Assembly: GCA_030593185.1 (NCBI GenBank)
Contig: JAUVHQ010000019.1
Coordinates: 1-15,850 of the forward strand
Direction of reading: 5' to 3'
Length of the DNA stretch: 15,850 bases
Source of the DNA: Bacteroidota bacterium
Lineage (GTDB): Bacteria > Bacteroidota > Bacteroidia > Bacteroidales > VadinHA17
A model generated the notes under the pieces. It did not search any database. It had not been told where the DNA came from and was given only the letters and a program-made list of their open reading frames with translations. Shown piece by piece: positions 1 to 7,528 of this stretch; position 1 is the first letter of the stretch, and the number at the start of each line of letters is the position of its first letter. The position numbers and the translations under genes were made by a program.

Positions 1-677
1 ACAACAATATCAGGTCGCATTTGATTTCCTTCTTCAGATCTGACAGATTCCTGTATCTCATATTCACGTCCTTTTACAAGACCTGATTTTTCCAATATAC
101 TTTCAAGAATAAATTCACCCCAGTTCCCCATTGTTTTAGACTCGCCTTTCAACGCTTTCGTAAGATTTTCTGCATCTGTAGTCATTTTCAGGTTCAATTC
201 TTTCAAACTATTAATCTGCTGGCGCAAAGCAGCATTCCGGTCAATACTCTCCTTATTCGACTGGTCAACTTTCTTTTCAAAATCTGTGATTTTTTCTTTT
301 AAAGGACCAAGCAGATTGGACAGGTTACTCTTGTTCTGTTCAGTAAATTTTTTGGTTTTCTCTTCCAGAATTTCATTAGCAAGATTCTTAAATTCCAACC
401 TGAACTTATCCTGTATCTTCTCCAATTCACTTTTTTGTTCGAGTAAACGTTCACTGATATTTCTAAGATCAGCTTCTTTCCCTGACAGGTTCCGGTTTAA
501 ATCAATTATTTGATTTTCTTTCCGGGTTATATCAGTTCGATTTGTTTCCAGTTCCTTTTCCAGGTATATAAGTTTTTCGTCTGATGATATTCTTTTTGCA
601 TCATATCTAAAATGCAGTAGCAGCCAGATAATACCTGTTCCGAGAAATAAACCGATTAATAAAAATACAATTTCCAT
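1..677 (-). CDS. rmuC: DNA recombination protein RmuC, N-terminal part (3' end outside window)
   Basis: RmuC proteins are membrane-anchored, nuclease-fold proteins that limit inversions and rearrangements at short inverted repeats; the exact activity is not settled. The open frame runs from an ATG at 677 to the window edge (225 codons) without a stop. Residues 1-23 (MEIVFLLIGLFLGTGIIWLL) form one hydrophobic segment. Residues about 30-170 are charged and heptad-rich, as expected for the family's coiled coil. From about residue 183 the frame reads NWGEFILESILEKSGL, then REYEIQ and MRPDIVV, which is the conserved opening of the RmuC domain. The catalytic core lies beyond the edge. It starts only 3 bases after the stop of the upstream SnoaL-like gene, so the two are probably co-transcribed. 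A protein acting on inverted repeats in a palindrome-rich genome is notable, but any link is inference. Confidence 0.93.
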   Translation of the reverse strand, partial: MEIVFLLIGLFLGTGIIWLLLHFRYDAKRISSDEKLIYLEKELETNRTDITRKENQIIDLNRNLSGKEADLRNISERLLEQKSELEKIQDKFRLEFKNLANEILEEKTKKFTEQNKSNLSNLLGPLKEKITDFEKKVDQSNKESIDRNAALRQQINSLKELNLKMTTDAENLTKALKGESKTMGNWGEFILESILEKSGLVKGREYEIQESVRSEEGNQMRPDIV

Positions 678-680
678 TAT

Positions 681-1163
681 TTAAGGCCTTTCCAGTTTTT
701 CTACTTTAATAAGTTCAAGGTATTCGTCTATTTTCTCATTTGGTACAGCAATAGAAAGATGATAGTGGCAGATTTTCCATCCTTCAGGTGCTTTCTTCAG
801 AACACCCGATCCTCTGCATACTCCCATCCAGGTATCCAGTAATTCCTCGAACCATGCAAATTTGCGGTTTTCCGAAAAGTACACATTTCTTTCTATCGGA
901 TCAAATTCCCATGCTTTTTCTTTATCGAAATGTGGCTTTGCAAATTGATAGAATTCTTTCTTAACCCATCGTTCAGATGCATCAGTACCAATATATACGC
1001 AATCATCCGACATAAAACCAAAGAAAGTTACCGCATCGGCATCTGCTGCAGCTTTGTGCCATTTGTCGATTAAATGATTTAATTTATCAGTTTGCGCAGA
1101 AGAAAAACATGAAAAAATAAGAAATAAAAAAGTTATTAATAAGTATCTGTTTCTTTTAGTCAT
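681..1163 (-). CDS. Secreted SnoaL-like / NTF2-fold protein (DUF4440 type)
   Basis: This is a 160-residue exported protein. Residues 7-23 are hydrophobic and end in SCFSSAQ, so it carries either a signal peptide cut after SSAQ or a weak lipobox with Cys19 as the lipidated residue. The mature part resembles the SnoaL_3/NTF2 fold: an N-terminal helix (LIDKWHKAAADADAVTFFGF), then SDDCVYIGTDASERW, and later a strand pattern with FAWFEELLDTWMGVCRGSGVL and GWKICHYHLS. Those elements are typical of this family, in which members bind or act on small molecules, though most are uncharacterised. It sits 36 bases after the DEAD helicase stop and 3 bases before rmuC, in the same direction, so it is likely in that operon. 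Function is unknown; neither neighbour explains it. Confidence 0.8.
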   Translation of the reverse strand: MTKRNRYLLITFLFLIFSCFSSAQTDKLNHLIDKWHKAAADADAVTFFGFMSDDCVYIGTDASERWVKKEFYQFAKPHFDKEKAWEFDPIERNVYFSENRKFAWFEELLDTWMGVCRGSGVLKKAPEGWKICHYHLSIAVPNEKIDEYLELIKVEKLERP

Positions 1164-1199
1164 ACACCAAGTTTAGGTGATTGTATCGGAATTTTAAAA

Positions 1200-2321
1200 T
1201 TATGGGACTTTCATTTTATGGATCTTATATCCAATAAGAGACTCGATCCTGTCTAAAATTCTACCTTCTTTTCGATTAACAAAAGTCAGGGCTACTCCTG
1301 TTGATTCAGCTCTTGCAGTTCTTCCAACCCTGTGTACATAATCTTCAGGATCATTAGGGATATCAAAATTAATAACCAGGTCAATATCCGTAATATCTAT
1401 TCCCCGGGAAATAATATCTGTTGCCACCAACATTTGGATTCTCTTGTTTCTGAACTTCAGCAAGGCATCTTCCCTTTCTTTTTGGATCAGATCTGAATGT
1501 ATAGCCCTGACTTTGAAACCCAACTTTTGCATCTCTTTTTCAAGAGTTTTTACTTTCTTTTTTGTTGAACTAAAAACCAGGATACTTTTCAGCTTTTTCC
1601 CCTTAAGAAGTTGTTTTACCAAAGGCAGTTTCTGCTCCTCATTAAGCAAATAAACCCCCTGTATTATCCCTTCGGCCGGTTTGGCAATACCCAGGTCAAT
1701 TTGAACAGGATCATTCATGATTTTTTTTGCCATACGCCGGATCTCAGTAGGCATAGTTGCTGAGAACATTAACGTTTGCCTTGAAACAGGCAAGCCGGAT
1801 ATGATTTTCATAATATCATCATAAAACCCCATATCCAACATTCTGTCAGCTTCATCGAGTATCAGGCAACACAGTGAACTAAAATCAACATATTTTAATT
1901 GAATATGTGCCATTAATCTGCCCGGTGTAGCAACGATAACATCTGCTCCTTCAACCAAAGCAGTTTTTTGTTGATTCCAGGTTAAGCCATCCCCACCTCC
2001 GTAGATAGGAATACTGCTAACAGGAACAAAGTACGAAAACCCTTCAAAGTGCTGGTCTATCTGCATAGCCAGTTCACGTGTCGGAGCCAGGACAAGTGTA
2101 TGTATTTGTCCTTTTCCTGAAGTTTCGTTGGAAATATGCTCAAGAAGAGGAAGGATATAAGCCGCTGTTTTACCGGTACCGGTTTGAGCACAACCTATTA
2201 AATCCTGCTTCCTGAGAATTGGAGGTATTGCTTTTTCCTGGATAGGTGTTGGATTATCAAAACCCATTGCTTCCAGACCTTCATAAATACCCTTACTAAA
2301 TTTAAAATCTCCAAATTTCAA
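1200..2321 (-). CDS. DEAD-box ATP-dependent RNA helicase, RhlE-like, minimal core
   Basis: An RNA-unwinding ATPase expected in ribosome assembly or RNA turnover in the cytoplasm. All core motifs are present in order: upstream Phe and Q motif (GFDNPTPIQ, residues 20-28), motif I AQTGTGKT (45-52), Ia PTRELA (80-85), GG (about 108), Ib TPGR (132-135), II DEAD (156-159), III SAT (187-189), V ATDIISRGIDI (300-310) and VI HRVGRTAR (330-337). The protein stops at residue 373, about 35 residues after motif VI, so it lacks the long basic C-terminal tail that gives many RhlE proteins RNA specificity. The start codon is TTG (2319-2321). It is the only usable start after an in-frame stop at 2343-2345, and it keeps the conserved aromatic residue upstream of the Q motif; the next ATG is residue 19 and would lose it. 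It lies 72 bases after dnaB, probably in the same transcript. Confidence 0.94.
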   Translation of the reverse strand: MKFGDFKFSKGIYEGLEAMGFDNPTPIQEKAIPPILRKQDLIGCAQTGTGKTAAYILPLLEHISNETSGKGQIHTLVLAPTRELAMQIDQHFEGFSYFVPVSSIPIYGGGDGLTWNQQKTALVEGADVIVATPGRLMAHIQLKYVDFSSLCCLILDEADRMLDMGFYDDIMKIISGLPVSRQTLMFSATMPTEIRRMAKKIMNDPVQIDLGIAKPAEGIIQGVYLLNEEQKLPLVKQLLKGKKLKSILVFSSTKKKVKTLEKEMQKLGFKVRAIHSDLIQKEREDALLKFRNKRIQMLVATDIISRGIDITDIDLVINFDIPNDPEDYVHRVGRTARAESTGVALTFVNRKEGRILDRIESLIGYKIHKMKVP

Positions 2322-2349
2322 AACGCAGCTATTTACTATTCCTCAATAT

Positions 2350-2379
2350 TTAAGTTACCAATATCATTTGTTCCCTCCT
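2350..2379 (-). promoter_or_regulatory. Strong Shine-Dalgarno with a five-codon leader ORF ahead of the helicase
   Basis: On the minus strand, AGGAGG (2374-2379) is followed after six bases by ATG (2365-2367) and a complete reading frame M-I-L-V-T-stop ending at 2350. This is the best ribosome-binding site in the window, yet it does not serve the helicase, whose TTG lies 28 bases further on in another frame. It could be a leader peptide feeding ribosomes to the weak TTG start by re-initiation, or a chance match. The pattern is seen directly; the role is inference. Confidence 0.35.
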
Positions 2380-2393
2380 AACTACGTTTCGTA

Positions 2394-3914
2394 TCAGAAA
2401 GGTGGTTCATTACTTGCTTCAGGATTATTATTTGAACCCCCTTTTCCTTTCTGACCGGAATAGCTATTCATTTTTGATCCAACCGTATAAGTTTTCAAAT
2501 CATCATTTGATGATATTTCACTAACAGGTATTTCATCCAACTCTGTGAATTTGGCAAACTCTTCACGGAAACGCAAAATAATATCGCCTATTGGTCCGTT
2601 ACGATTCTTAGACAAAAGAATTTCTGCCAGTCCCACCAGGGAGTTACCATCATCATCCTCAAATATACCATATTTCTCCGGGCGGTGAATAAAAACAACC
2701 ATATCAGCATCCTGTTCAATGGCACCTGACTCACGAAGGTCAGAAAGTTGTGGTCTTTTACTTCCCGAACGTATTTCAACCGACCGGTTCAATTGCGACA
2801 GGGCAACAATTGGAATATCCAGTTCTTTTGCTATGCTTTTCAATGATCTGGAAATAGAACTAACCTCCTGTTCACGACTTAATGTATTAGGTGGTCCGGT
2901 CATTAACTGAAGATAGTCCACAAAAATAATTTGTATATCATGTTGAAGTTTTAGTCTTCTGCATTTTGCCCTCAATTCAAAAATTGAAATTGCAGGACTA
3001 TCATCAATATAAATAGGTGCTTCAACAAGCTGTTTTATCTTAGTATCAAGTTGTTTCCATTCATGTTCATCAAGATTCCCATTCTTGATTCGGTTAGAGG
3101 GCAACTCTGTTTCACTAACAATAAGACGGTTCACCAATTGAACAGATGACATTTCGAGTGAAAAGAAAGCGATTGGACGATTATGTTCAACGGCAATAGT
3201 TCTTCCCATTGACAGGGCAAAAGCTGTTTTTCCCATAGATGGACGGCCAGCAATTATTATAAGGTCAGATTTCTGCCATCCCGATGTCAGCCTGTCGAGT
3301 TTTGTATATCCTGATGGTACACCCACAAGGGTTTCCTCATGCTTTGCAGCTTCCTCAATTCGTTCAATTGCCTTCTTAATCAAGACATTTATTTTTGCAG
3401 TTTCTCTTTTTATATTTCCCTCAGCTATATTAAACAGCTCCCTTTCAGAAAAATCAAGCAGATCATCAACATCAATACTATCGTCAAATGCTCTGTTCTG
3501 TATCTCGGAAGAAATTCGTATCAGTTCACGCTGAATATACTTCTGTGCAACAATCCGTGAATGATACTCAATATGTGCAGATGAAGCAACCCGATTTGTG
3601 AGTTGTGTGATATAGAAAGGCCCCCCGACACTTTCAAGCTCATCATTCGACCTGAGTTCTTCTGTTACAGTAAGTATATCAATGGGTTTTTCTTTTGTCG
3701 ATAATTCCACAATTGCATTGTATATTTTCTGATGAGCATCTTTGTAGAAACTTTCGGGTTTCAGAATATCCAAAACCGAGATCACAGCATCTTTTTCCAT
3801 CAATATTGCTCCAAGCACTGCTTCTTCAATGTCGACTGCCTGAGGAGGCACCTTCCCAACATCAAGGTTTAATGGAGATAATTTTTTCTTTCCGGGACTG
3901 CTTTTTACTGCCAT
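2394..3914 (-). CDS. dnaB: Replicative DNA helicase DnaB
   Basis: A hexameric 5'-3' helicase that unwinds DNA at the replication fork and recruits primase. At 506 residues it is a normal-length, intein-free protein. The N-terminal helical domain spans roughly residues 24-130 (PPQAVDIEEAVLGAIL), a linker about 150-195, and the RecA-type ATPase follows. Walker A is GRPSMGKT (223-230), Walker B is IIFVDYLQLM (329-338), the SQLNRSVE / SDLRESGAIEQDAD loops are near 373-404, and the SKNRNGP segment (435-441) carries the conserved Arg of the inter-subunit site. The last 40 residues are a Ser/Gly/Asn-rich tail ending in PPF. The ATG at 3914 gives the usual short basic N-terminus. It is the first gene of the leftward block and faces ispE across a long divergent spacer. 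Confidence 0.98.
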   Translation of the reverse strand: MAVKSSPGKKKLSPLNLDVGKVPPQAVDIEEAVLGAILMEKDAVISVLDILKPESFYKDAHQKIYNAIVELSTKEKPIDILTVTEELRSNDELESVGGPFYITQLTNRVASSAHIEYHSRIVAQKYIQRELIRISSEIQNRAFDDSIDVDDLLDFSERELFNIAEGNIKRETAKINVLIKKAIERIEEAAKHEETLVGVPSGYTKLDRLTSGWQKSDLIIIAGRPSMGKTAFALSMGRTIAVEHNRPIAFFSLEMSSVQLVNRLIVSETELPSNRIKNGNLDEHEWKQLDTKIKQLVEAPIYIDDSPAISIFELRAKCRRLKLQHDIQIIFVDYLQLMTGPPNTLSREQEVSSISRSLKSIAKELDIPIVALSQLNRSVEIRSGSKRPQLSDLRESGAIEQDADMVVFIHRPEKYGIFEDDDGNSLVGLAEILLSKNRNGPIGDIILRFREEFAKFTELDEIPVSEISSNDDLKTYTVGSKMNSYSGQKGKGGSNNNPEASNEPPF

Positions 3915-3993
3915 AGTTTTATAATGTATTTTGTATTATGAAATTGTTTGTTGATATATTTCAACTTTCTTTTGTTACTATTTACTTGTATCT

Positions 3994-4045
3994 AATCAGT
4001 ACTTAAAGTGCCTAAAGTTAAGAGTGCCTAAAGTCATTTAAGAAA
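3994..4045 (+). repeat. Dispersed repeat beginning AATCAGTACTTAAAGTG, copy 1
   Basis: The 17-mer aatcagtacttaaagtg (3994-4010) recurs exactly at 11764-11780, and both are followed by a ctaaagttaag stretch. Here the words aaagtgcct, aaagttaag, agtgcct and aaagtca repeat with a step of about 7-9 bases. This copy is about 80 bases upstream of dnaB; the other begins 4 bases after the glycosyltransferase stop codon. Confidence 0.7.
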
Positions 4046-4406
4046 GATAAAATTTTAACATTTAAGGCATTGTAAACTTGAGGCATTGAATAGTTATAAT
4101 TATGTTAATGATCAATCATATTCAACATTTTAGGCACTTTAGACACTTCTTCATTTAAGCATATAAATCTAAGGATGTTTTCTCAGATTATTGTTTAAGC
4201 AGCACAACCAGGTAAGTGATTTAATTTAATAATTCTTTTATCACTTAATAAACGACGCCTTTCGTCTTTGCAAATCTACCAAAACCATTTTTTTCCAGAA
4301 CATAAAGATATTAAATTGAACCTTCCTTATGACATAAAAAATGCAGTTCTTATAAACATAAAATGTTCATAAAAACATATGATTTGTTGAAAATTTGTAA
4401 CGAATC

Positions 4407-4476
4407 AGTCGAAAGTCAACAGTCCACAGTCAACAGTCCACAGTCGGCAGTCTACAATCGGCAGTCAGCAATAGGC
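4407..4476 (+). repeat. Degenerate heptamer tandem array (AGTCNNC), copy 1
   Basis: Ten consecutive 7-base units without any slip in phase: agtcgaa, agtcaac, agtccac, agtcaac, agtccac, agtcggc, agtctac, aatcggc, agtcagc, aataggc. Positions 1-4 (AGTC) and 7 (C) are nearly fixed, while 5 and 6 vary. The last six units correspond one to one to the array at 7845-7886, so the two are homologous. There are no spacers, so this is not a CRISPR array. Confidence 0.85.
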
Positions 4477-4548
4477 GATTCGTAATATTTTAGACATTTC
4501 CTCATTTTATCATTCCCTCATTTAATCATTTAATCATTTTAGCACTCC
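4477..4548 (+). repeat. Shared repeat tail (CGTAA-ATTTTAGACATTT-8-mers), copy 1
   Basis: Directly continues the heptamer array. It reads gattcgtaatattttagacatt, given here only by its key words gattcgt, tagacat and repeated catttaat 8-mers, and ends in agcactcc. The same string of words follows the arrays at 7887-7950 and 12808-12863. This copy carries about one more 8-mer than the copy at 7887. All three copies have the same orientation. Confidence 0.8.
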
Positions 4549-4559
4549 AAACTTTTTAT

Positions 4560-4581
4560 GCTGAGCGCAGCCGAAGCGAAG
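4560..4581. repeat. Short GC-rich palindromic motif (GCTGAGCGCAGC + CGAAGCGAAG)
   Basis: A GC-rich island in AT-rich spacer. GCTG-AGCG-CAGC can fold as a 4-bp stem with a 4-base loop and is followed by a cgaagcgaag direct repeat. From general knowledge, closely similar CTTCGGCTGCGCTCAGC-type words are scattered as intergenic repeats in many Bacteroidota genomes. Only one copy occurs in this window, so its repeat status here rests on that knowledge. Confidence 0.4.
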
Positions 4582-4650
4582 ACACTGAATAATTACCATT
4601 TTTTAATTACTTTGTAAAACTATATTCTGATATTTTTTAAATCCTACTCA

Positions 4651-5556
4651 ATGATCTGTTTCCCTAATGCAAAAATAAATATAGGATTACGGGTAACCGG
4701 AAAACGACCTGACGGATATCATAATATTGAAAGTATCCTATACCCCATAGGTTTGACCGATATGCTTGAAATTTCTGAACAGGAAAAAATTTCCGGTAAA
4801 GGTATTTCACTGGTTACAACAGGTATTAAGATTGATTCACCTCCGGAGGAGAACCTGGTTTTTCGCACCACAGAATTATTAAGAAAAGAATATTCTATAC
4901 CTCCGCTTGATATTCATCTGCACAAGTTAATTCCAACCGGATCAGGTTTAGGAGGCGGCTCTTCTGATACATCTTTTTTACTACGCATCCTGAACGAAAA
5001 TTTCAATATTGGGATTACTGAAGAAAAATTGCATGCTATAGCATCAGATATAGGTAGTGATTGTCCGTTTTTTCTGAATAACAGTAGTGCATTTATTTCA
5101 GGACGAGGAGAAAAAATTCAACGAATATTTCTTGACCTTAGCCGATTCTATCTTGTGGTTGTATATCCTGACATTTATATTGATACTGGTTTAGCTTATT
5201 CTCAAATAACTCCTTCAAAACCCGGATTATCCCTGAAGAAACTAATAAAATACCCTGTCAGTCAATGGAAAGAAAATATTTTTAATGATTTTGAAAAGCC
5301 TGTTTTTTCAGAATTCCCCCACATTAAAAAAATAAAAGAAAAACTATACAGAATGGGAGCCATTTACAGTTCTTTGACAGGTAGTGGTTCAGCAGTATAT
5401 GGTTTATTCGACGAAAAGACGGAAACAGATGGGCAATTTGGACATTACCTGGTATGGCAGGAGCGATTAAGTAAAAAGTTAAAAGTTCCTCTATTCCCTT
5501 TACTTCCTTTATTCCATCATTTCACTATTCCAGTTCCATCATTAGCACCCCCTTAG
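4651..5556 (+). CDS. ispE: 4-diphosphocytidyl-2-C-methyl-D-erythritol kinase
   Basis: Phosphorylates the 2-hydroxyl of CDP-methylerythritol with ATP, in the MEP route to isopentenyl diphosphate. It is a cytoplasmic GHMP kinase. The substrate-binding N-terminus has NAKINIGL with Lys8 and RPDGYHNIES. The glycine-rich ATP loop is PTGSGLGGGSSD (95-106). DCPFFL places the likely catalytic Asp at 137, and the third GHMP motif is SLTGSGSAVYGLF (241-253). The recognisable domain ends near YLVWQERL (about residue 272), but the frame continues to 301 with a low-complexity tail (SKKLKVPLFPLLPLFHHF...) encoded by repeat-like DNA and then by the antisense of the last codons of the convergent biotin-carrier gene, a 32-base overlap. 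IspE enzymes usually end near 260-285 residues. I take the ATG at 4651, as it gives the standard N-terminus. Upstream is the repeat-bearing divergent spacer. Confidence 0.96.
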   Translation: MICFPNAKINIGLRVTGKRPDGYHNIESILYPIGLTDMLEISEQEKISGKGISLVTTGIKIDSPPEENLVFRTTELLRKEYSIPPLDIHLHKLIPTGSGLGGGSSDTSFLLRILNENFNIGITEEKLHAIASDIGSDCPFFLNNSSAFISGRGEKIQRIFLDLSRFYLVVVYPDIYIDTGLAYSQITPSKPGLSLKKLIKYPVSQWKENIFNDFEKPVFSEFPHIKKIKEKLYRMGAIYSSLTGSGSAVYGLFDEKTETDGQFGHYLVWQERLSKKLKVPLFPLLPLFHHFTIPVPSLAPP

Positions 5557-5866
5557 CTATTTTCTCCCCCTCTTTCACTTTTAAACTTTTAATAACCCCG
5601 GGACGTGGAGACTTAATCCGGTTTTGCATTTTCATTGCTTCCAGGATCATTATATTATCACCTCTTTTTACTTTTTGTCCTTCTTTCACAAAAACTTTCA
5701 TAATGGTCCCCGGAATAACAGAAATAATTTTTTTGGCATCCGGAACCGTATATTTTTTCCTGTTTTCAAACTTAGAGATCAGATTGGTTTTATAACAGGT
5801 CCCATCAATATTTAAAGTCTTGAACTTAGGTTTAGATTCTATTTCTTTCTTTTTCCACTTTTTCAT
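5525..5866 (-). CDS. Biotin carboxyl carrier subunit of an acyl-CoA carboxylase/decarboxylase
   Basis: A 113-residue biotinyl-domain protein that shuttles CO2 between carboxylase active sites. The C-terminal half (about 48-113) is the biotinyl fold: IPGTIMKVFVKEGQKVKRGD, then EAMKMQN (76-82) with Lys79 as the biotinylation site, then SPRPGVIKSLKVKEGEKIAKG. The N-terminal 40 residues are Lys-rich rather than the Ala/Pro-rich linker of classical decarboxylase gamma subunits. The stop lies inside the 3' end of convergent ispE. It is 117 bases downstream of the carboxyltransferase gene on the same strand, so the two almost certainly work together. A biotin carboxylase (AccC-like), or instead the membrane decarboxylase subunits (OadB/OadG-like), must be encoded elsewhere. 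Confidence 0.93.
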   Translation of the reverse strand: MKKWKKKEIESKPKFKTLNIDGTCYKTNLISKFENRKKYTVPDAKKIISVIPGTIMKVFVKEGQKVKRGDNIMILEAMKMQNRIKSPRPGVIKSLKVKEGEKIAKGVLMMELE

Positions 5867-5983
5867 AATAATCCTTTAACGATTTATTTTCTAAAAAGCC
5901 AGTTGACTAAATCCTAAACTTTTTGCCTGTTATTTTCTACTTCAATGTGCAAGGCAGGCTAAAGTATCCAGACTGAGGTTAAA

Positions 5984-7528
5984 CTAAAACGGTGGAATAC
6001 CATGTTTCTTTTTAGGTCCGGCACTGGATTTATTTTGAGAAACCTCAATAGCATGTAGCAGAAGTTTCCTTGTCTCCTGTGGTTCGATCACAGAATCGAT
6101 ATACCCTTTTGATGCAGCCACATAGGGATTAGCAAATTTATCCTTGTATTCCTTCACTTTTTGTTTTCTAATCTTTTCAGGGTCATCAGATCCCATTATT
6201 TCACGACGGAAAATAATATTTGCCGCACCTTCCGGACCCATAACAGCGATCTCAGCACCCGGCCATGCAAAAACAAAATCAGCGCGTAAATGCCTGGAGT
6301 TCATGGCAATATATCCACCCCCATAAGCTTTTCGCAGGATAACGGTCAATTTTGGAACGGTTGCTTCGCTGTATGCATAAAGCAATTTAGCACCATGCCT
6401 GATCACGCCCGCATGTTCCTGATCCACTCCCGGCATGTATCCTGGCAGGTCAACAAATGTAACTATAGGGATATTAAAAGCATCGCAGTACCTGATAAAT
6501 CTTGCCGCTTTATCAGAAGAATCAACATCGAGGACACCGGCCAGAACAAGAGGCTGGTTTGCAACAAAACCAATGGTTTGTCCTTCCATACGGCCAAATC
6601 CGATAACAATATTGCTTGCCCATCGTTCCTGTACCTCGAAAAAAACCGAATCGTCAGTTATAGCTTTTATCACATCACGAACATCATATGGTTGTTTCGG
6701 ATTATCAGGAACAATATCATCAATTTTATATTCCTTTTTCGGATCTTTTGGTTCAAAAGCTCTTGCCTTTCTGGAATTATTCCATGGTATATAGGTAATA
6801 AGTTCTTTTATCTGCTCAAAGCATTGCACTTCACTTTCAGCATAAAAATGAGCATTTCCTGTAATCTCACTATGCACTTTTGCTCCTCCAAGATCTTCCA
6901 TGGAAATTTCTTCACCCAGTACAGTTTTAATTACCTCAGGACCGGTAATAAACATTTTTGATATCTTATCAACAACAAAAACGAAATCAGTTAATGCAGG
7001 TGAATAGACGGCTCCACCGGCACAAGGACCAAGAATAACAGATATTTGAGGAATTACTCCCGAAGCGAGTGTATTCCTGAAAAAAATCTCACCGTAACCG
7101 GCAAGTGAATTAACGCCTTCCTGTATCCTGGCTCCACCAGAATCATTAATACCGATCAATGGCATTCTCATTTTTAAAGCATGATCCATGATCTTTGTAA
7201 TCTTTCTTGAATGCATCAGCCCCAGTGATCCACCGGCAACAGTAAAATCCTGGGCAAAAATACAAATCGGAGCACCATAAATAGCACCGGTACCAATAAC
7301 AACTCCGTCACCATGAAGAACCTTTTTGTCCATATCAAAATCCCTTGCCTCATGTTCAACGAAAAGATCATATTCGTTAAAAGAATCATCATCCAGCAGA
7401 AATATAATTCTTTCCCTGGCAGTAAGTTTACCCATTGATATCTGTTTCTCAATAGCCTTATCACCTCCACCTTTCAGTACCTTTTCACGTCTTTTTTGTA
7501 ACTCTCTGATTTTTCTTTTCAAAGCCAT
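5984..7528 (-). CDS. mmdA: Acyl-CoA carboxylase carboxyltransferase subunit (propionyl-CoA carboxylase beta / methylmalonyl-CoA decarboxylase alpha)
   Basis: Transfers the carboxyl group between biotin and an acyl-CoA, probably propionyl/methylmalonyl-CoA; it takes part either in propionate carboxylation or in Na+-coupled decarboxylation in the succinate-propionate pathway. The full 514-residue crotonase-fold tandem is present. The N-half has GKLTARERI (33-41), an oxyanion loop with NDSGGARIQEGV (128-139) and GPCAGGAVYSPA (167-178). The C-half has FVDLPGYMPG, RKAYGGGYIAMNSR and AWPGAEIAVMGPEGAANIIF. The C-terminus KKHGIPPF is the usual end of the MmdA/PccB type. Sequence alone does not decide between carboxylase and decarboxylase, because no OadG/OadB-like or AccC gene lies next to it. 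The symbol follows the family name. The ATG at 7528 gives MALKRKIREL, a normal start. Its promoter region is the repeat-filled spacer to the right. Confidence 0.95.
   Translation of the reverse strand: MALKRKIRELQKRREKVLKGGGDKAIEKQISMGKLTARERIIFLLDDDSFNEYDLFVEHEARDFDMDKKVLHGDGVVIGTGAIYGAPICIFAQDFTVAGGSLGLMHSRKITKIMDHALKMRMPLIGINDSGGARIQEGVNSLAGYGEIFFRNTLASGVIPQISVILGPCAGGAVYSPALTDFVFVVDKISKMFITGPEVIKTVLGEEISMEDLGGAKVHSEITGNAHFYAESEVQCFEQIKELITYIPWNNSRKARAFEPKDPKKEYKIDDIVPDNPKQPYDVRDVIKAITDDSVFFEVQERWASNIVIGFGRMEGQTIGFVANQPLVLAGVLDVDSSDKAARFIRYCDAFNIPIVTFVDLPGYMPGVDQEHAGVIRHGAKLLYAYSEATVPKLTVILRKAYGGGYIAMNSRHLRADFVFAWPGAEIAVMGPEGAANIIFRREIMGSDDPEKIRKQKVKEYKDKFANPYVAASKGYIDSVIEPQETRKLLLHAIEVSQNKSSAGPKKKHGIPPF

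Larger units (their letters stand above)
3915..4650. other. Long divergent intergenic region between dnaB and ispE
   Basis: This 736-base spacer has no credible gene on either strand. Near dnaB it holds a dispersed repeat (3994-4045). The middle (4100-4390) is AT-rich and unique-looking, with a perfect 8-bp inverted repeat, taagtgat (4213-4220) and atcactta (4240-4247), around a 19-base AT-rich loop. The ispE-proximal part holds the heptamer array (4407-4476), its shared tail (4477-4548) and a small GC-rich motif (4560-4581). Promoters for both flanking genes should lie here, but I find no complete TTTG/TAnnTTTG pair close to either start. I see no recognisable structured RNA. Confidence 0.7.

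Noticed and set aside
286..513. Plus-strand ORF inside rmuC
   Set aside because: Antisense to the coiled-coil region of rmuC; its Ser/Phe/Leu-rich product mirrors the Lys/Glu-rich codons on the real strand.
4213..4247. Perfect 8-bp inverted repeat taagtgat / atcactta as an operator or terminator
   Set aside because: The loop is 19 AT-rich bases, there is no T-tract and no second copy; in such AT-rich DNA an 8-bp match may be chance. Kept only as a note in the spacer entry.
4271..4278. TAGATTTG (minus strand) as the dnaB -7 promoter box
   Set aside because: It matches TAnnTTTG but lies more than 350 bases from the dnaB start and has no TTG-type element at the right distance.
4407..4476. Possible CRISPR array in the CAGTC-rich stretch
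   Set aside because: Units are 7 bases with no spacers and no cas genes nearby; it is a continuous tandem array.
6290..6961. A 223-codon ORF on the plus strand inside the carboxyltransferase gene
   Set aside because: Antisense to a highly conserved enzyme over its whole length; its product has no recognisable domain, so it is a frame shadow.
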